Below, piece by piece: positions 8,933 to 17,921 of a DNA stretch of 64,000 nucleotides (the first letter of the stretch is position 1; each line of letters starts with the position of its first letter). The stretch comes from Pseudomonas sp. PSB18 (lineage in GTDB: Bacteria > Pseudomonadota > Gammaproteobacteria > Pseudomonadales > Pseudomonadaceae), in assembly GCF_014596565.1 (NCBI RefSeq), contig NZ_NOIN01000012.1:1-64000 (forward strand), in the 5' to 3' direction. The position numbers were made by a program, and so were the translations under genes. The notes under the pieces are model-generated. The model made no database searches. It worked only from the letters and a program-made list of their open reading frames with translations, and was not told the DNA's origin.

Positions 8933-10498
8933 TCAGAACTGGAAGTAAAGGAACGGCGAGAAGCTTTGCGCCGAGAGTTTGAGAATCGAAGCGATGAACA
9001 GCAGCAGCACCAACGCACGCATGACATAACGCGGCCAGTCGGCAACCCAGTAGGCCGGTTGCACTTGGGCTTCGACGCCCACGGTGTAGCCCGGTTCGTG
9101 GATCTGCGCCGGGTTGTCGCCCGGTACGGCCTTGATCAGCCCTGGTTGTGCAGTGGCCGGGCCATTGGCTTCGGTGCTGACCTCGGGCTTGGTCTTGACC
9201 GGCGGACGGTTGGTGTAGAAGTCCCGCAGGCCGAAGAAGGCAAGGGTTATGTAGGCCACCACCAGCGTGGCGATTTGCAGCCCGGTGAGGTTGGCGCGGG
9301 TCAGTTCCGACAGCGACCAGTCGCCGAAGCTGAACATGGCGCCGTACATGCGACCGGCCACATGCAGGTTCTCGGCACGGAAGATCACCCAGCCCATCAC
9401 TACCAGAAGGAAGGTCAGCGCCCAGCGGATCGGGTTGAGGCTGCGTGGGGTGGTGTTGATGCCCACGGCTTTTTCAATGGCCAGCCAGATACCGTGCCAG
9501 GCGCCCCAGATCACGTAGGTGATGTTCGCGCCGTGCCACAGACCACCGAGCAGCATGGTCAGGAACAGGTTGCGATAGGTCATCAACGTGCCTTTGCGGT
9601 TACCGCCCAGGGTGATGTAGAGGTAGTCGCGCAGCCAGGTCGACAGGCTGATGTGCCAGCGCCGCCAGAACTCGGTGATGGACTGGCTGATGTAGGGCTG
9701 CTTGAAGTTTTCCATGAAACGGAAACCCATCATCAGGCCCAGGCCGATGGCCATGTCGCTGTAGCCGGAGAAGTCGAAGTACAGCTGTGCGGTGTAAGCC
9801 AGGGCACCGAGCCAGGCATCGCCGGTGGTCGGGTTCTGCAGGGCGAAGCAATGATCGGCCACCACCGCCAGGGTGTCGGCGATGAACACTTTCTTGATGA
9901 AGCCCTGCATGAAGCGCGTGCAGCCTTCGGAGAACTTGTCCAGGGTGTGGGTGCGGTTGTTGAACTGGTCGGCCAGGTCACGGAAACGCAGTACGGGGCC
10001 GGCAATCAGGTGCGGGAAGATCGCCACGAACGCTGCGAAGTCGATCAGGTTGCGGGTCGCCGGGGTGTCGCCGCGATAGACGTCGATGATGTAGCTGATG
10101 GACTCGAAGATGTAGAACGAGATCCCGATCGGCAACAGCACGTGGGTCAGGATGAAGGGTTCGAGACCGAAGCTGGTCATGATCGCGTTGAGGCTGTCCA
10201 CCCCGAAGTTGGCGTACTTGAAGTAGCCCAGGATGCACAGGTCCACCGCCACGCCGAGCAATAGCCAGCGCTGGGCCGGCTTGGTGCGCACGCCGGCGGC
10301 CCCGACTTTCAGGCCGATCCAGTAGTTCCACAGGGTCACGGCGGCGAACAGCGCGAGGAAGTCCACCCGCCACCAGGCATAGAACACATAGCTGGCGATC
10401 AGCAGCAGCAGGTTGCGATAGCGTTGCCCGCTCAAGTAGTACAAGCCGAGAAAGATCGGCAGGAACAGGAACAGGAACACGTTGGATGAAAATACCAT
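8933..10498 (-). CDS. algI: Alginate O-acetyltransferase AlgI (MBOAT membrane protein)
   Basis: AlgI (521 residues) is a polytopic membrane-bound O-acyltransferase thought to carry acetyl groups across the inner membrane to AlgJ/AlgX. ATG 10498 gives the conserved MVFSSNVFLFLFLPIFLG start and has GGAGAG upstream; an in-frame ATG 24 bases earlier is less likely. MBOAT features include RRWHISLSTWLRDYLY and the probable catalytic histidine in GGLWHGANITYVIWGAWHG. The interval from algL (195 bases) holds a large inverted repeat, unusual inside this tightly packed operon. Confidence 0.96.
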   Translation of the reverse strand: MVFSSNVFLFLFLPIFLGLYYLSGQRYRNLLLLIASYVFYAWWRVDFLALFAAVTLWNYWIGLKVGAAGVRTKPAQRWLLLGVAVDLCILGYFKYANFGVDSLNAIMTSFGLEPFILTHVLLPIGISFYIFESISYIIDVYRGDTPATRNLIDFAAFVAIFPHLIAGPVLRFRDLADQFNNRTHTLDKFSEGCTRFMQGFIKKVFIADTLAVVADHCFALQNPTTGDAWLGALAYTAQLYFDFSGYSDMAIGLGLMMGFRFMENFKQPYISQSITEFWRRWHISLSTWLRDYLYITLGGNRKGTLMTYRNLFLTMLLGGLWHGANITYVIWGAWHGIWLAIEKAVGINTTPRSLNPIRWALTFLLVVMGWVIFRAENLHVAGRMYGAMFSFGDWSLSELTRANLTGLQIATLVVAYITLAFFGLRDFYTNRPPVKTKPEVSTEANGPATAQPGLIKAVPGDNPAQIHEPGYTVGVEAQVQPAYWVADWPRYVMRALVLLLFIASILKLSAQSFSPFLYFQF

Positions 10499-10574
10499 CC
10501 CGATCTCTCCATGTTGAATCAACAGTCAAGGGCCAGAGCCCCCCCAAACCCCCCCAGTGAAAAAGGGCGGTTAC

Positions 10575-10684
10575 GATCGTTCCCACGCTCTGCGTGGGAA
10601 TGCCTCTACGGACGCTCCGCGTTCGGCTTTTGGGAACGCAGAGCGTCCCCCGGCTGCATTCCCACGCAGAGCGTGGGAACGATC
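10575..10684. repeat. 110-base element with perfect 29-base inverted ends (algL-algI gap)
   Basis: The arm 10575-10603 is the exact reverse complement of 10656-10684. Each arm itself holds the small palindrome CCCACGC-TCT-GCGTGGG. The 52 bases between carry a second inverted pair (GGACGCTC...GAGCGTCC). It resembles non-coding repeat families dispersed in P. fluorescens genomes and differs from the other REP units here. As RNA it would fold strongly inside the alginate mRNA. Confidence 0.85.
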
Positions 10685-10693
10685 AGCGGTGAA

Positions 10694-11827
10694 TCAGCTT
10701 CCTTTGCCTTTTTCGTTGGCTGGGTCGTAGACCCGGGTCAAGTCCCCGCCGAGGCGGAAGGTCTTGAACGGTTGCATTTCATGTTTGCGCTCCAGCACAT
10801 CGCCGGAGCAGGTGTAGAGGCTGCAGAACGGTTCGAGCCAGGCAAACTTCGAATCGACCTTCAGGTCCTTCATGTCCTGCTCTTCGCCGTTCTTCTTCTC
10901 GAAGATCTCCGGGTCTTTCACCCCGGCCAGCACCCGGTCACCCAGGCGCTTGAGGGCGCCGTTGTTTTCCTGGCGCAGATCCACACCGTTGACCTGGGCG
11001 AAACTGGCGATCATCGCCAATGGCGGCAGGGCATAGTTGTGATAGGAAAGGGCCCGTTGCTTGCGCTTGAGTTCGTTGGGCAGGAAGCCGTCGGCATCGA
11101 TCTGGTTGACGCCGACCTTGTATTCCTTGACGGCCCAGTCGAACAGGTCGCGGCGGTTGGTCGCGACCGAAGTGGCCATCACCGACCAGGCGGCCCAGTA
11201 GGAGTGGTTGTTGGTCTTGTCCAGCGGCAGGTTGTCCCAGTCGCTGACCACCTGATCGGCCATCTTGCTGAACCAGCTTTCGATCAGTTGCGCCTGTTCC
11301 TGATGGTTCGCCAACGGATGAGAGTCGGAGAATTTCAGGCGCACATAGGCCGAAGCCATGCTGCCCAAGGCCCATTTGCGCATGGACTTGCCGGTGTGGT
11401 TGAAGTCCTTGGACATCAGCGCATCGGCTTTCGCCCAGGTGGTCAGCCAGTTCAGGGTGCAATCCAGTTGCTCGGGACGGCCGTCGCGCATGAACTGCAT
11501 CACTTGCTTGCTGACGCCGCGCTCGATCTTGGTGATGTCGGCGGTGCTGTCGCGAAAGGCTTTTTCCGATTGCACGTTCAACGTCGCCCGGGCCTTGTCC
11601 GAGCCCTCGTACTTGCTGCGGAACTGCAGGGAGCCGGTGTAAGGCGCCGGTACGGCGTCGCAGCCTTGGCCGGAGTCGCCGGCCTTGGCCTTTTCGATCG
11701 GTGCGAAGTAACCCTGTGGCGGGCGTAGCGGGGCCGCGGCCTGGGTGGCCCCGGCGAACATCGCCAGGGTCAGCAGGGACGGCGCCAGCAGCGTTTTCAA
11801 GGTTCGGTTGCGCATGTTCCTGGTCAT
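10694..11827 (-). CDS. algL: Poly(beta-D-mannuronate) lyase AlgL
   Basis: AlgL is a periplasmic family PL5 lyase that cleaves mannuronate linkages by beta-elimination and clears stray alginate from the periplasm. The PL5 active-site region is intact: DFNHTGKSMRKWALGSMASAY and TNNHSYWAAWSVM, which contains the catalytic His. ATG 11827 gives MTRNMRNRTLKTLL, a signal peptide ending ATQAAA. GAGG, overlapping the algX stop, lies nine bases upstream. ATG 11842, which overlaps the algX stop by four bases, is the alternative and would add five residues. Confidence 0.95.
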   Translation of the reverse strand: MTRNMRNRTLKTLLAPSLLTLAMFAGATQAAAPLRPPQGYFAPIEKAKAGDSGQGCDAVPAPYTGSLQFRSKYEGSDKARATLNVQSEKAFRDSTADITKIERGVSKQVMQFMRDGRPEQLDCTLNWLTTWAKADALMSKDFNHTGKSMRKWALGSMASAYVRLKFSDSHPLANHQEQAQLIESWFSKMADQVVSDWDNLPLDKTNNHSYWAAWSVMATSVATNRRDLFDWAVKEYKVGVNQIDADGFLPNELKRKQRALSYHNYALPPLAMIASFAQVNGVDLRQENNGALKRLGDRVLAGVKDPEIFEKKNGEEQDMKDLKVDSKFAWLEPFCSLYTCSGDVLERKHEMQPFKTFRLGGDLTRVYDPANEKGKGS

Positions 11828-11838
11828 AAAGCGAGACC

Positions 11839-13287
11839 TCATTGTCCGATTTGAGCCGTTTGTTCGGCTTGCGGAGAGACATTGCGTTTGCAGATTTTCG
11901 CTTCCACTTGTTGCGGTGCCGCACCGGCTTCGGGGCCCTGGACTTCAACGGCAAGCAGGTTCTGCGAAGCCCAGTCCTCATCGGTGCGCAACTGGAAGGC
12001 GAAACGTCCGTCGGTGTCCGAGGTATTCGGTTTTTCGATCTTGATATCCTCGTGGCGCCCATTCATGTACCAGAGGGTGGCTTGCAACGTTTTCACCGAG
12101 GTATCGGCGAAACGGATATCGACCTGGTGACTGCTGTTACGCAGATCCATGTTCTTGCTATTGACCATCAATTCGTTCTTGCCCGGCTTGAGGGCGGTCT
12201 TGCTGCTCATCAGCGCCGGCTTGCCTTCACAACCGTTGTCGTCCAGCAGCGCCATCATCTGGCGATAGATGGTTTCCTGGTCCAGGCGATACAGCGGCGA
12301 GAATTCCCAGATCAGGATTTTCGGCGGGCTCTTCTGGAATTCTTCGCTGCCCAGGTACTGGATCATCGCGCCCTCGAAACCGCCGCCGGGGAAGGCCACG
12401 TTGAGGATGTCGGCGCCGATGGCTTCTTCCAGGAAACCGGCGAAGTTGTAGTTCTTGCCGCTGTGACTGGTCCCCACGAGGGTGATCTGCGGGTTGCCGG
12501 AATCGCCGAACAGATCGCCGTCACCGGCCTCGCCTTTAGGCTCGGTGGTGAACTGGTCCATGTATTGGATGGCGTAGCTGGTGCCGCACAGTTGTCCGGC
12601 CATGTTATGCAGGGTGCCGGTCTTGCCCATGCGGCCGGACTTCTTGGTCTCGAATTCACGCTTGGGAATGTCGGCGAAGGCCGGGATCTGCTTGACCTTC
12701 TCGGCGACGATCTTCGCTGTGCGCTGAGCACCGTATGGCGTCCAGTGCTGGTCGCCACGGAAGTAGAAATCGTGGGCCGGCAGGGTTTCGGGCAGGCTTT
12801 CGTTGGTCAGCGGCGACAGGTCCGGCACCACGTAGCCCATCTGTGCGAAACGGCCGAGCATGGTCTTGTAGTTGGCCAGGGCTTTTTCGTAGTCGAAACT
12901 GGCTTTTTCCTGCGGATTGAGCTTGTTGCGATTCACCAGGCCCCGGGTCGGCTGGTAGACGATGACCAGCTCGACGCCTTTCTTCTTGAACGCATCGTGC
13001 AGCTGTTGCATGCGCTTGTAGCCGGCCGGCGTGGTGTTGAATTCGGTGCGCAAGTCTTCCTGGGTCCGGAACAGCCAGTCGCCCTGGGCCTGTACCAGCG
13101 TGGTGAAGTTCTGCTGGTAGCGCGTGGTGTAGTTCTTCGCATCGTGAGCGGCAGGACACAGGTTGCAGCACGGCTCTGCGGTGAACGCAGGCGCCTTGAT
13201 TTCGTCGGCGCGCGCGCCGCTTGCAGCGGCGAGAATGCCGGCAGTCAGGGCAGACAGGCCCAAGAGTTTGATCATCAGTGGGTTCAT
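11839..13287 (-). CDS. algX: Alginate acetyltransferase / secretion protein AlgX
   Basis: AlgX (482 residues) is a periplasmic two-domain protein that performs terminal acetylation of polymannuronate and stabilises the export complex. The SGNH-like domain shows GDQHWTPYG (Asp and His) and GTSHSGKNYN (nucleophilic Ser). The C-terminal part (about residues 340-450) matches the carbohydrate-binding module region. ATG 13287 (MNPLMIKLLGL) is preferred: GAGG lies nine bases upstream and a signal peptide ending GARADE follows. The upstream in-frame ATG 13296 has its ribosome site too close. The start sits just after the algG stop. Confidence 0.95.
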   Translation of the reverse strand: MNPLMIKLLGLSALTAGILAAASGARADEIKAPAFTAEPCCNLCPAAHDAKNYTTRYQQNFTTLVQAQGDWLFRTQEDLRTEFNTTPAGYKRMQQLHDAFKKKGVELVIVYQPTRGLVNRNKLNPQEKASFDYEKALANYKTMLGRFAQMGYVVPDLSPLTNESLPETLPAHDFYFRGDQHWTPYGAQRTAKIVAEKVKQIPAFADIPKREFETKKSGRMGKTGTLHNMAGQLCGTSYAIQYMDQFTTEPKGEAGDGDLFGDSGNPQITLVGTSHSGKNYNFAGFLEEAIGADILNVAFPGGGFEGAMIQYLGSEEFQKSPPKILIWEFSPLYRLDQETIYRQMMALLDDNGCEGKPALMSSKTALKPGKNELMVNSKNMDLRNSSHQVDIRFADTSVKTLQATLWYMNGRHEDIKIEKPNTSDTDGRFAFQLRTDEDWASQNLLAVEVQGPEAGAAPQQVEAKICKRNVSPQAEQTAQIGQ

Positions 13288-13298
13288 AAAGGTCATCC

Positions 13299-14888
13299 TC
13301 AATCCCGCAATTCGGTCTGGCTTTCGACGGGGTCGATCAGCACGGCTTTCTGCTGGCGCACCAGCAGGTCGAGAATTTCGTCCTGGCGTTCGCCCAGGAC
13401 TCCCGTGAAGCTGATGCCGCTGGATTTGGTCGGCGCGAGCATGGACACGCGATACAGCTCGACGCTCAGGGGCGAGTCGATGGACAGCGGGCCACTGCCG
13501 TTGGCGGCCAGTTCGCCACCGACCACGATCAGCGAGACCTCGGCGTCGAACGGGTCGAGCTTGATGTCCCGGTCGGTGTTGGACAGGTCCTTGATGTGGC
13601 CATAGATGCCGGTCAGGCCGTTGGCCATGGCCACGTTTTCGTAGAGGCGGATGTTCACGCTGTTACGAATCCGGATGCCGTGACGCTGGTTGCTGATCAC
13701 TTGGTTGGCCCACAACAGATTGTCGGCACTCTCGTAGAGGGTGATGCCGTCGGTGTGGTTCTTGTAGATCTCGTTGTAGGCGATGATGTTGTTCACGCTG
13801 TTACGGTCGATCACCAGACCCGAGAGCTTGTTGTCGTAACTGCGGTTGTTGAAGATGAAGCTGTCGTTGACCTCACGGGAAATAATGATTCCGTGCTTCT
13901 TCTTCGTCCCGTAGACGGTGTTGTCGGCGATGATCAGCCGATGAGACCGGTCGTGGGGGTCGATGCCGTAGACAATGTTGTCCTTGTAGGTGTTGCCCTT
14001 GACCACGAAGTCGCGCGTCTCGTAGCAGTAGAAGCCGTACCACATGTCCGAGAACTCGGAACCGATGATCCAGCCGGTCGGTTCCGGGCGCTTGAGGACC
14101 TTGGCCATGTTCGGCGTGTACTGGGAAATACTCACCCCATACGACTTACTGTTGGAGTAGCCGAAGCTGGCCATCTTGGTGTTGACGATGTAGGTCTCGG
14201 TGCCGCCCCACGCGAGCAGGAACGGACGGAACTCCTTGGGCGAACGGAACGTGGCGGGGCCATTGTCCTTTTCGCGCCAGCCGGTGACCTTGGTATCGCG
14301 GATGAACATCCGGCCATCGTTGACCAGGAACGAACCGCCTTCCTGGGACAGGCGCAGTTCCTGGGTCTGTTTGTCGATTTCCAGGATGCCTTTCTGGCCA
14401 ACCACGATCGGAATCTTCGCCAGGTAGACACCTGGCGAGGTTTCGATGACGTACTTGGGCAGCTTCTTGGCCAGGTCCTTGAAGTTCATGTAGCCGTCGT
14501 CGATGAAGATGGCCTGCGGGATGCCATGCTGGCGCACCACCCACTCGGCCATCTTGTTGTCACCGCCGATGAAGTCCTTCAAGGCGTTTTCCTGCATCAT
14601 CCGGCGCACGCTGATCTTGCCGGGTTTGGTCCGCACGATCTTGGCCGCGACCGCTTCGGCGGTGAAGCCTTTGAGGTCGGGCAAGGTCGGCTTGGCCAGT
14701 TCCAGCGGCTCGGTCGGCGCGCTGTTGACGGTGTAGGTCTTGGCTCGTTGCAGTTCCTTGACCACGTTGCCCGGCTTGACCACCGGTTCAACGTTGGCGA
14801 ACGCCGGCGAGCCGGCCAGCAGCATCGCTGCGACCAACAGGCTGATCGAACCTTTCATCGCCTGGCTGTTCCTGAGGTAGCGGTTCAT
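13299..14888 (-). CDS. algG: Mannuronan C5-epimerase AlgG
   Basis: AlgG (529 residues) converts D-mannuronate residues to L-guluronate within the polymer in the periplasm. After the signal peptide (ending SPAFAN) the sequence becomes a right-handed beta-helix with many short hydrophobic/asparagine repeats (NNIIAYNEIYKNHTDGI, RHGIRIRNSVNIRLYENV). The catalytic motif DPHD is present in YGIDPHDRSHRLII. ATG 14888 is chosen: GGAGTG lies upstream and MNRYLRNS begins the signal peptide. Another in-frame ATG at 14915 would add nine residues and overlap the algE stop. Confidence 0.95.
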   Translation of the reverse strand: MNRYLRNSQAMKGSISLLVAAMLLAGSPAFANVEPVVKPGNVVKELQRAKTYTVNSAPTEPLELAKPTLPDLKGFTAEAVAAKIVRTKPGKISVRRMMQENALKDFIGGDNKMAEWVVRQHGIPQAIFIDDGYMNFKDLAKKLPKYVIETSPGVYLAKIPIVVGQKGILEIDKQTQELRLSQEGGSFLVNDGRMFIRDTKVTGWREKDNGPATFRSPKEFRPFLLAWGGTETYIVNTKMASFGYSNSKSYGVSISQYTPNMAKVLKRPEPTGWIIGSEFSDMWYGFYCYETRDFVVKGNTYKDNIVYGIDPHDRSHRLIIADNTVYGTKKKHGIIISREVNDSFIFNNRSYDNKLSGLVIDRNSVNNIIAYNEIYKNHTDGITLYESADNLLWANQVISNQRHGIRIRNSVNIRLYENVAMANGLTGIYGHIKDLSNTDRDIKLDPFDAEVSLIVVGGELAANGSGPLSIDSPLSVELYRVSMLAPTKSSGISFTGVLGERQDEILDLLVRQQKAVLIDPVESQTELRD

Positions 14889-14914
14889 TTCGGGCACTCC
14901 CATGGCCATTTGCA

Positions 14915-16408
14915 TCAGAAGCGCCAGATCACGTCGACGAAGGCGCGATGCATGTACGAGTCGACTTCCTTGCCGTAGGCATCGCCTGGCTTGAACACGC
15001 CGCCACGCAAGCGCACCAGCGCCGAGGGCTCGTCGATGGACTGGCTCAGTGCGGCCGGCAGCAGTCCTTGCTTGAAGTACTTGGTGACCACCAGGTCGAC
15101 CTCCTGGCCCAGGTCCTTGTCGCCATCACGCAGCGGCAGGGTCGAGGTGGAGAGGATGGCGCCGGTCACGTCGTCGGTGTTGTTCTGCACGGCGTTGATG
15201 CCGTTGCTGCCCACCGGCTTGTTGCCGTCCACACGCCAGAACTTGTGGTACACCAGGCTGGCGTCGTATTCGTCGCGCAACTGCCAGGAGCCGAACAGGC
15301 TGGCGCTCTGGGTGTTGGCCATTTCGCCGCGGAACGCTTCGCCGAAACGGTGGACCCGCGAGCGGGTGCCGGTGAAATTCGAGCGGTTGCTCTGCAGGCC
15401 GTTCTGTTGATATTCATCGCTGGCGCGGGCATAGGTCGCACCGACTTGCCATTGCGGATCGAGGCGCAGGCGGATACCCAGGTCAGTGGCCCAGCCGTTC
15501 AGGTCTTCGCTGCGCTTGGCTTGCGCAGGGCGCGTGCCGTCGGCGTTGAGCGGGTTGACAGTGTCGCGGTCGCCGGTCATGCCGGTGAGGCTCGCCCAGT
15601 AGTTGACCGTGTTGGTGTTGCGCCAGTTATAGGCGTCGCTGTTGGCTTCCAGGCCGAGCCAGGTCAAGTCACCGTTCTGGGTCTTGTCCAGGGTATCGGT
15701 GGGTTCGCCCGGGGTCGGGTAATCGAGGCTGCCGTTGTCATGGGTGTGATGGGCACGGATACCGGCCCATTGGCCTGGCATCCACTGGTACGCCACATCG
15801 CCATAGACGTGCAGGCGATCCTTGTCCTTGGGCGACAGCTCCTTGAGGTCGGTGCGGTATTCGCTGAAACGTTCGGCGACGCCGAGGTTGGCCCGCAGCA
15901 ACGTGGTGTCGAAGGTCCAGTTCAGGGCTTCGATGTTGGTGTCGCGCCATTGGCCGTCGTCGTTGCGCAGGCGCTGGCGCCCGAACTTCAACTGTTCGCC
16001 CGGGTAAGGCGTCAGGCCGCTGTAGCCAATCCAGAATTCACGCATGGCCAGGTAGTTTTTCTTGGCTTCGCGATCGCCGCTGTCTGTCTGCTGGTTGGCG
16101 CCATCGGACTGTTGCAGGGTGTCGGTCTCGATGACGTCGGTGGAGGTCACGGCCTGGGCCATGGCGTAGGCGCTCCAGTTACCGCTTTCACCATAGATCC
16201 ACGGACGCAGGTCCAGGCCCACGCCGTTGACGTCGCCACCGCTCTGGGTGCCCAGGTCACGGTCGTCTTCGGATTGGCCGGTGATCTTCACTTCCAGGCC
16301 GAAATTCTTGCTTTCGGTCAGGGCCGCCAGGGTCGGGCAGGACCACATCAATGCGCATGTCAGGCCAATTCCAGCCTGCACAAAAGGATTGAATTTCAAA
16401 GACTTCAT
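14915..16408 (-). CDS. algE: Alginate outer-membrane export porin AlgE
   Basis: AlgE (497 residues) is the outer-membrane beta-barrel through which alginate leaves the cell. A signal peptide (hydrophobic core GIGLTCALMWSC, ending TLAALT) is followed by alternating amphipathic strands rich in aromatic girdle residues and by charged loops. The chain ends RAFVDVIWRF, with the C-terminal phenylalanine expected for BamA-dependent insertion. It pairs with the lipoprotein AlgK, whose gene overlaps its start by four bases. Confidence 0.95.
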   Translation of the reverse strand: MKSLKFNPFVQAGIGLTCALMWSCPTLAALTESKNFGLEVKITGQSEDDRDLGTQSGGDVNGVGLDLRPWIYGESGNWSAYAMAQAVTSTDVIETDTLQQSDGANQQTDSGDREAKKNYLAMREFWIGYSGLTPYPGEQLKFGRQRLRNDDGQWRDTNIEALNWTFDTTLLRANLGVAERFSEYRTDLKELSPKDKDRLHVYGDVAYQWMPGQWAGIRAHHTHDNGSLDYPTPGEPTDTLDKTQNGDLTWLGLEANSDAYNWRNTNTVNYWASLTGMTGDRDTVNPLNADGTRPAQAKRSEDLNGWATDLGIRLRLDPQWQVGATYARASDEYQQNGLQSNRSNFTGTRSRVHRFGEAFRGEMANTQSASLFGSWQLRDEYDASLVYHKFWRVDGNKPVGSNGINAVQNNTDDVTGAILSTSTLPLRDGDKDLGQEVDLVVTKYFKQGLLPAALSQSIDEPSALVRLRGGVFKPGDAYGKEVDSYMHRAFVDVIWRF

Positions 16409-17907
16409 AGTTGTTCCTCGCCGTTATCTTCTTTTAGGGCTTGCAGTTCCAGCGTATCGGGGCTCATGACGCCACGAATGGCCTGCTCTTGTTGTAGCAG
16501 GCGTTTGGCTTGTGCAAGCTGCTCCGGCGGTAATTGTGCTTCGAGGGTCTGGGCAAGCTCGATGGCTTGCGGGGTGTTCTGGGCCTTGGCCAACTGGCTG
16601 AACACATAGGCGTTGACCGGGTTGGGCTTGGTGCCCTTGCCTTGGGAAAACAACTGGGCAATGGCGAAGTCGGCGCTGTTCTGGCCGTTGCGGGCGGCCT
16701 TGAGCAGATGGTCCAGGGCTTTTTGCGAGTACACCTGGCCCAGATAGCCACGGCGATAGATCTGGCCCAGGTAGTAATCGGCGGCCACTTCGCGGCCGAC
16801 GGCTTTCTGGAAGTGTGCCTCGGCGGCCTTGGCGTCGGCCGGCACCCATTTGCCTTCGTAGTACAGCTTGCCCAGCAGCAGCTCGGCGCGAGGCTGGTCG
16901 GCGGCGCGGCCGTTTTCCAGGTATTGCATCATCTTGTCGACATCGCCCAGTTCGGGGAAGTCGTAGAGCAACTGCGCCAGGCTGACCCAGGCAGCGGGGT
17001 AGCCCGGGGCGATGCCTTCGAGCAACGACTGGGCGGTTTTTTCGTCAGTCTTGCCCAGGCTGGCATCGGCCAGGACACGGGCGACGCTGTCTACGCGCTG
17101 GGCGGATACGACGCCACGGGCGTGGCCAGCCTGCATCTGCTTGAGCAACTCGGCCTGCTGTTCCGGCTGGCCGCGCTTTTGATAGACCGTGGCCAGTTCG
17201 ACGTAGCAGATATCGGTGGTGGCCAATGCGGCCTTGCAGACCTTCTCGACTTCGTCCAGGTGCTGGTCGTAGGTGCCCTGGGTGCGATAGAGCAGAATCT
17301 GCGCCAGGCCCGCTTCCGGGTAGCCGGCGCTGCGCCACTGGCTGATCTGCTGCTGGGCGTTGACGTTCGGGAAACTGTGGGGATATTGCAGGTACAGCAT
17401 CGCCAGCGGGATCAGGGTATTGCCTTCACCGTTGGCGAAGGCTTTTTTCAACAGGCCTTCGGCTTCGTGCTTTTCAGCCTCGGTGGAACCTGGCTTGGCC
17501 ACCAACAGGCGACCCAGGCGAGCCTGGGCCCGTGGCGAGATATCGGCGGCGGCGCGGTAAGTGGCCTCGGCCTTTTTCATCTGCTCGGGATCGCGGCTGT
17601 CCACCTGGATATCGGCCAGACCCACCTGGGCCTCGCTGTAGCCCAGGTCGGCCAGTTGCTGGTAGTTCTGCTGCGCCAGCGTCGTATCACCACGCTTGAG
17701 AGCCTCATTGGCCAGGCGCTGGTCGGGCAGGCCGGCGCAACCGGCCAGGCTGATTGCCAGCGCAATGGCACTGAGGGTTCCCATGTGGGAGCGAGCCTGC
17801 TCGCGATGCAGGCCACTCGATACATCAGACACACCGCGCTGATCCCATCGCGAGCAGGCTCGCTCCCACAGGGAATGCAGCGCATTGTTGTTTTGTGGAG
17901 TCGTCAC
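16405..17907 (-). CDS. algK: Alginate secretion lipoprotein AlgK with REP sequence in its N-terminus
   Basis: AlgK is an outer-membrane lipoprotein of TPR/Sel1-like repeats (A-x-x-x-F/Y-x-K-A patterns across residues 70-480) that helps place AlgE and bridges the export complex. The best start is GTG 17907, with GGAGG seven bases upstream. The frame then runs through an inverted REP pair (17784-17870), which encodes LWERACSRWDQ and HREQARSH, before reaching the lipobox LAGC. This puts the lipidated Cys at residue 57, far beyond the usual 15-30. An internal ATG at 17784 would give a 16-residue signal but lacks positive charge and a good ribosome site. The mature protein looks normal. Confidence 0.9.
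   Translation of the reverse strand: MTTPQNNNALHSLWERACSRWDQRGVSDVSSGLHREQARSHMGTLSAIALAISLAGCAGLPDQRLANEALKRGDTTLAQQNYQQLADLGYSEAQVGLADIQVDSRDPEQMKKAEATYRAAADISPRAQARLGRLLVAKPGSTEAEKHEAEGLLKKAFANGEGNTLIPLAMLYLQYPHSFPNVNAQQQISQWRSAGYPEAGLAQILLYRTQGTYDQHLDEVEKVCKAALATTDICYVELATVYQKRGQPEQQAELLKQMQAGHARGVVSAQRVDSVARVLADASLGKTDEKTAQSLLEGIAPGYPAAWVSLAQLLYDFPELGDVDKMMQYLENGRAADQPRAELLLGKLYYEGKWVPADAKAAEAHFQKAVGREVAADYYLGQIYRRGYLGQVYSQKALDHLLKAARNGQNSADFAIAQLFSQGKGTKPNPVNAYVFSQLAKAQNTPQAIELAQTLEAQLPPEQLAQAKRLLQQEQAIRGVMSPDTLELQALKEDNGEEQL
17784..17870. repeat. REP pair inside the 5' coding end of algK
   Basis: TGTGGGAGCGAGCCTGCTCG starts at 17784 and its inverse ends TCGCTCCCACA at 17870. The element lies between the algK start codon and its lipobox and keeps the frame open with no stop. 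Confidence 0.9.
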
Positions 17908-17921
17908 GGGCAGTCCTCCGC

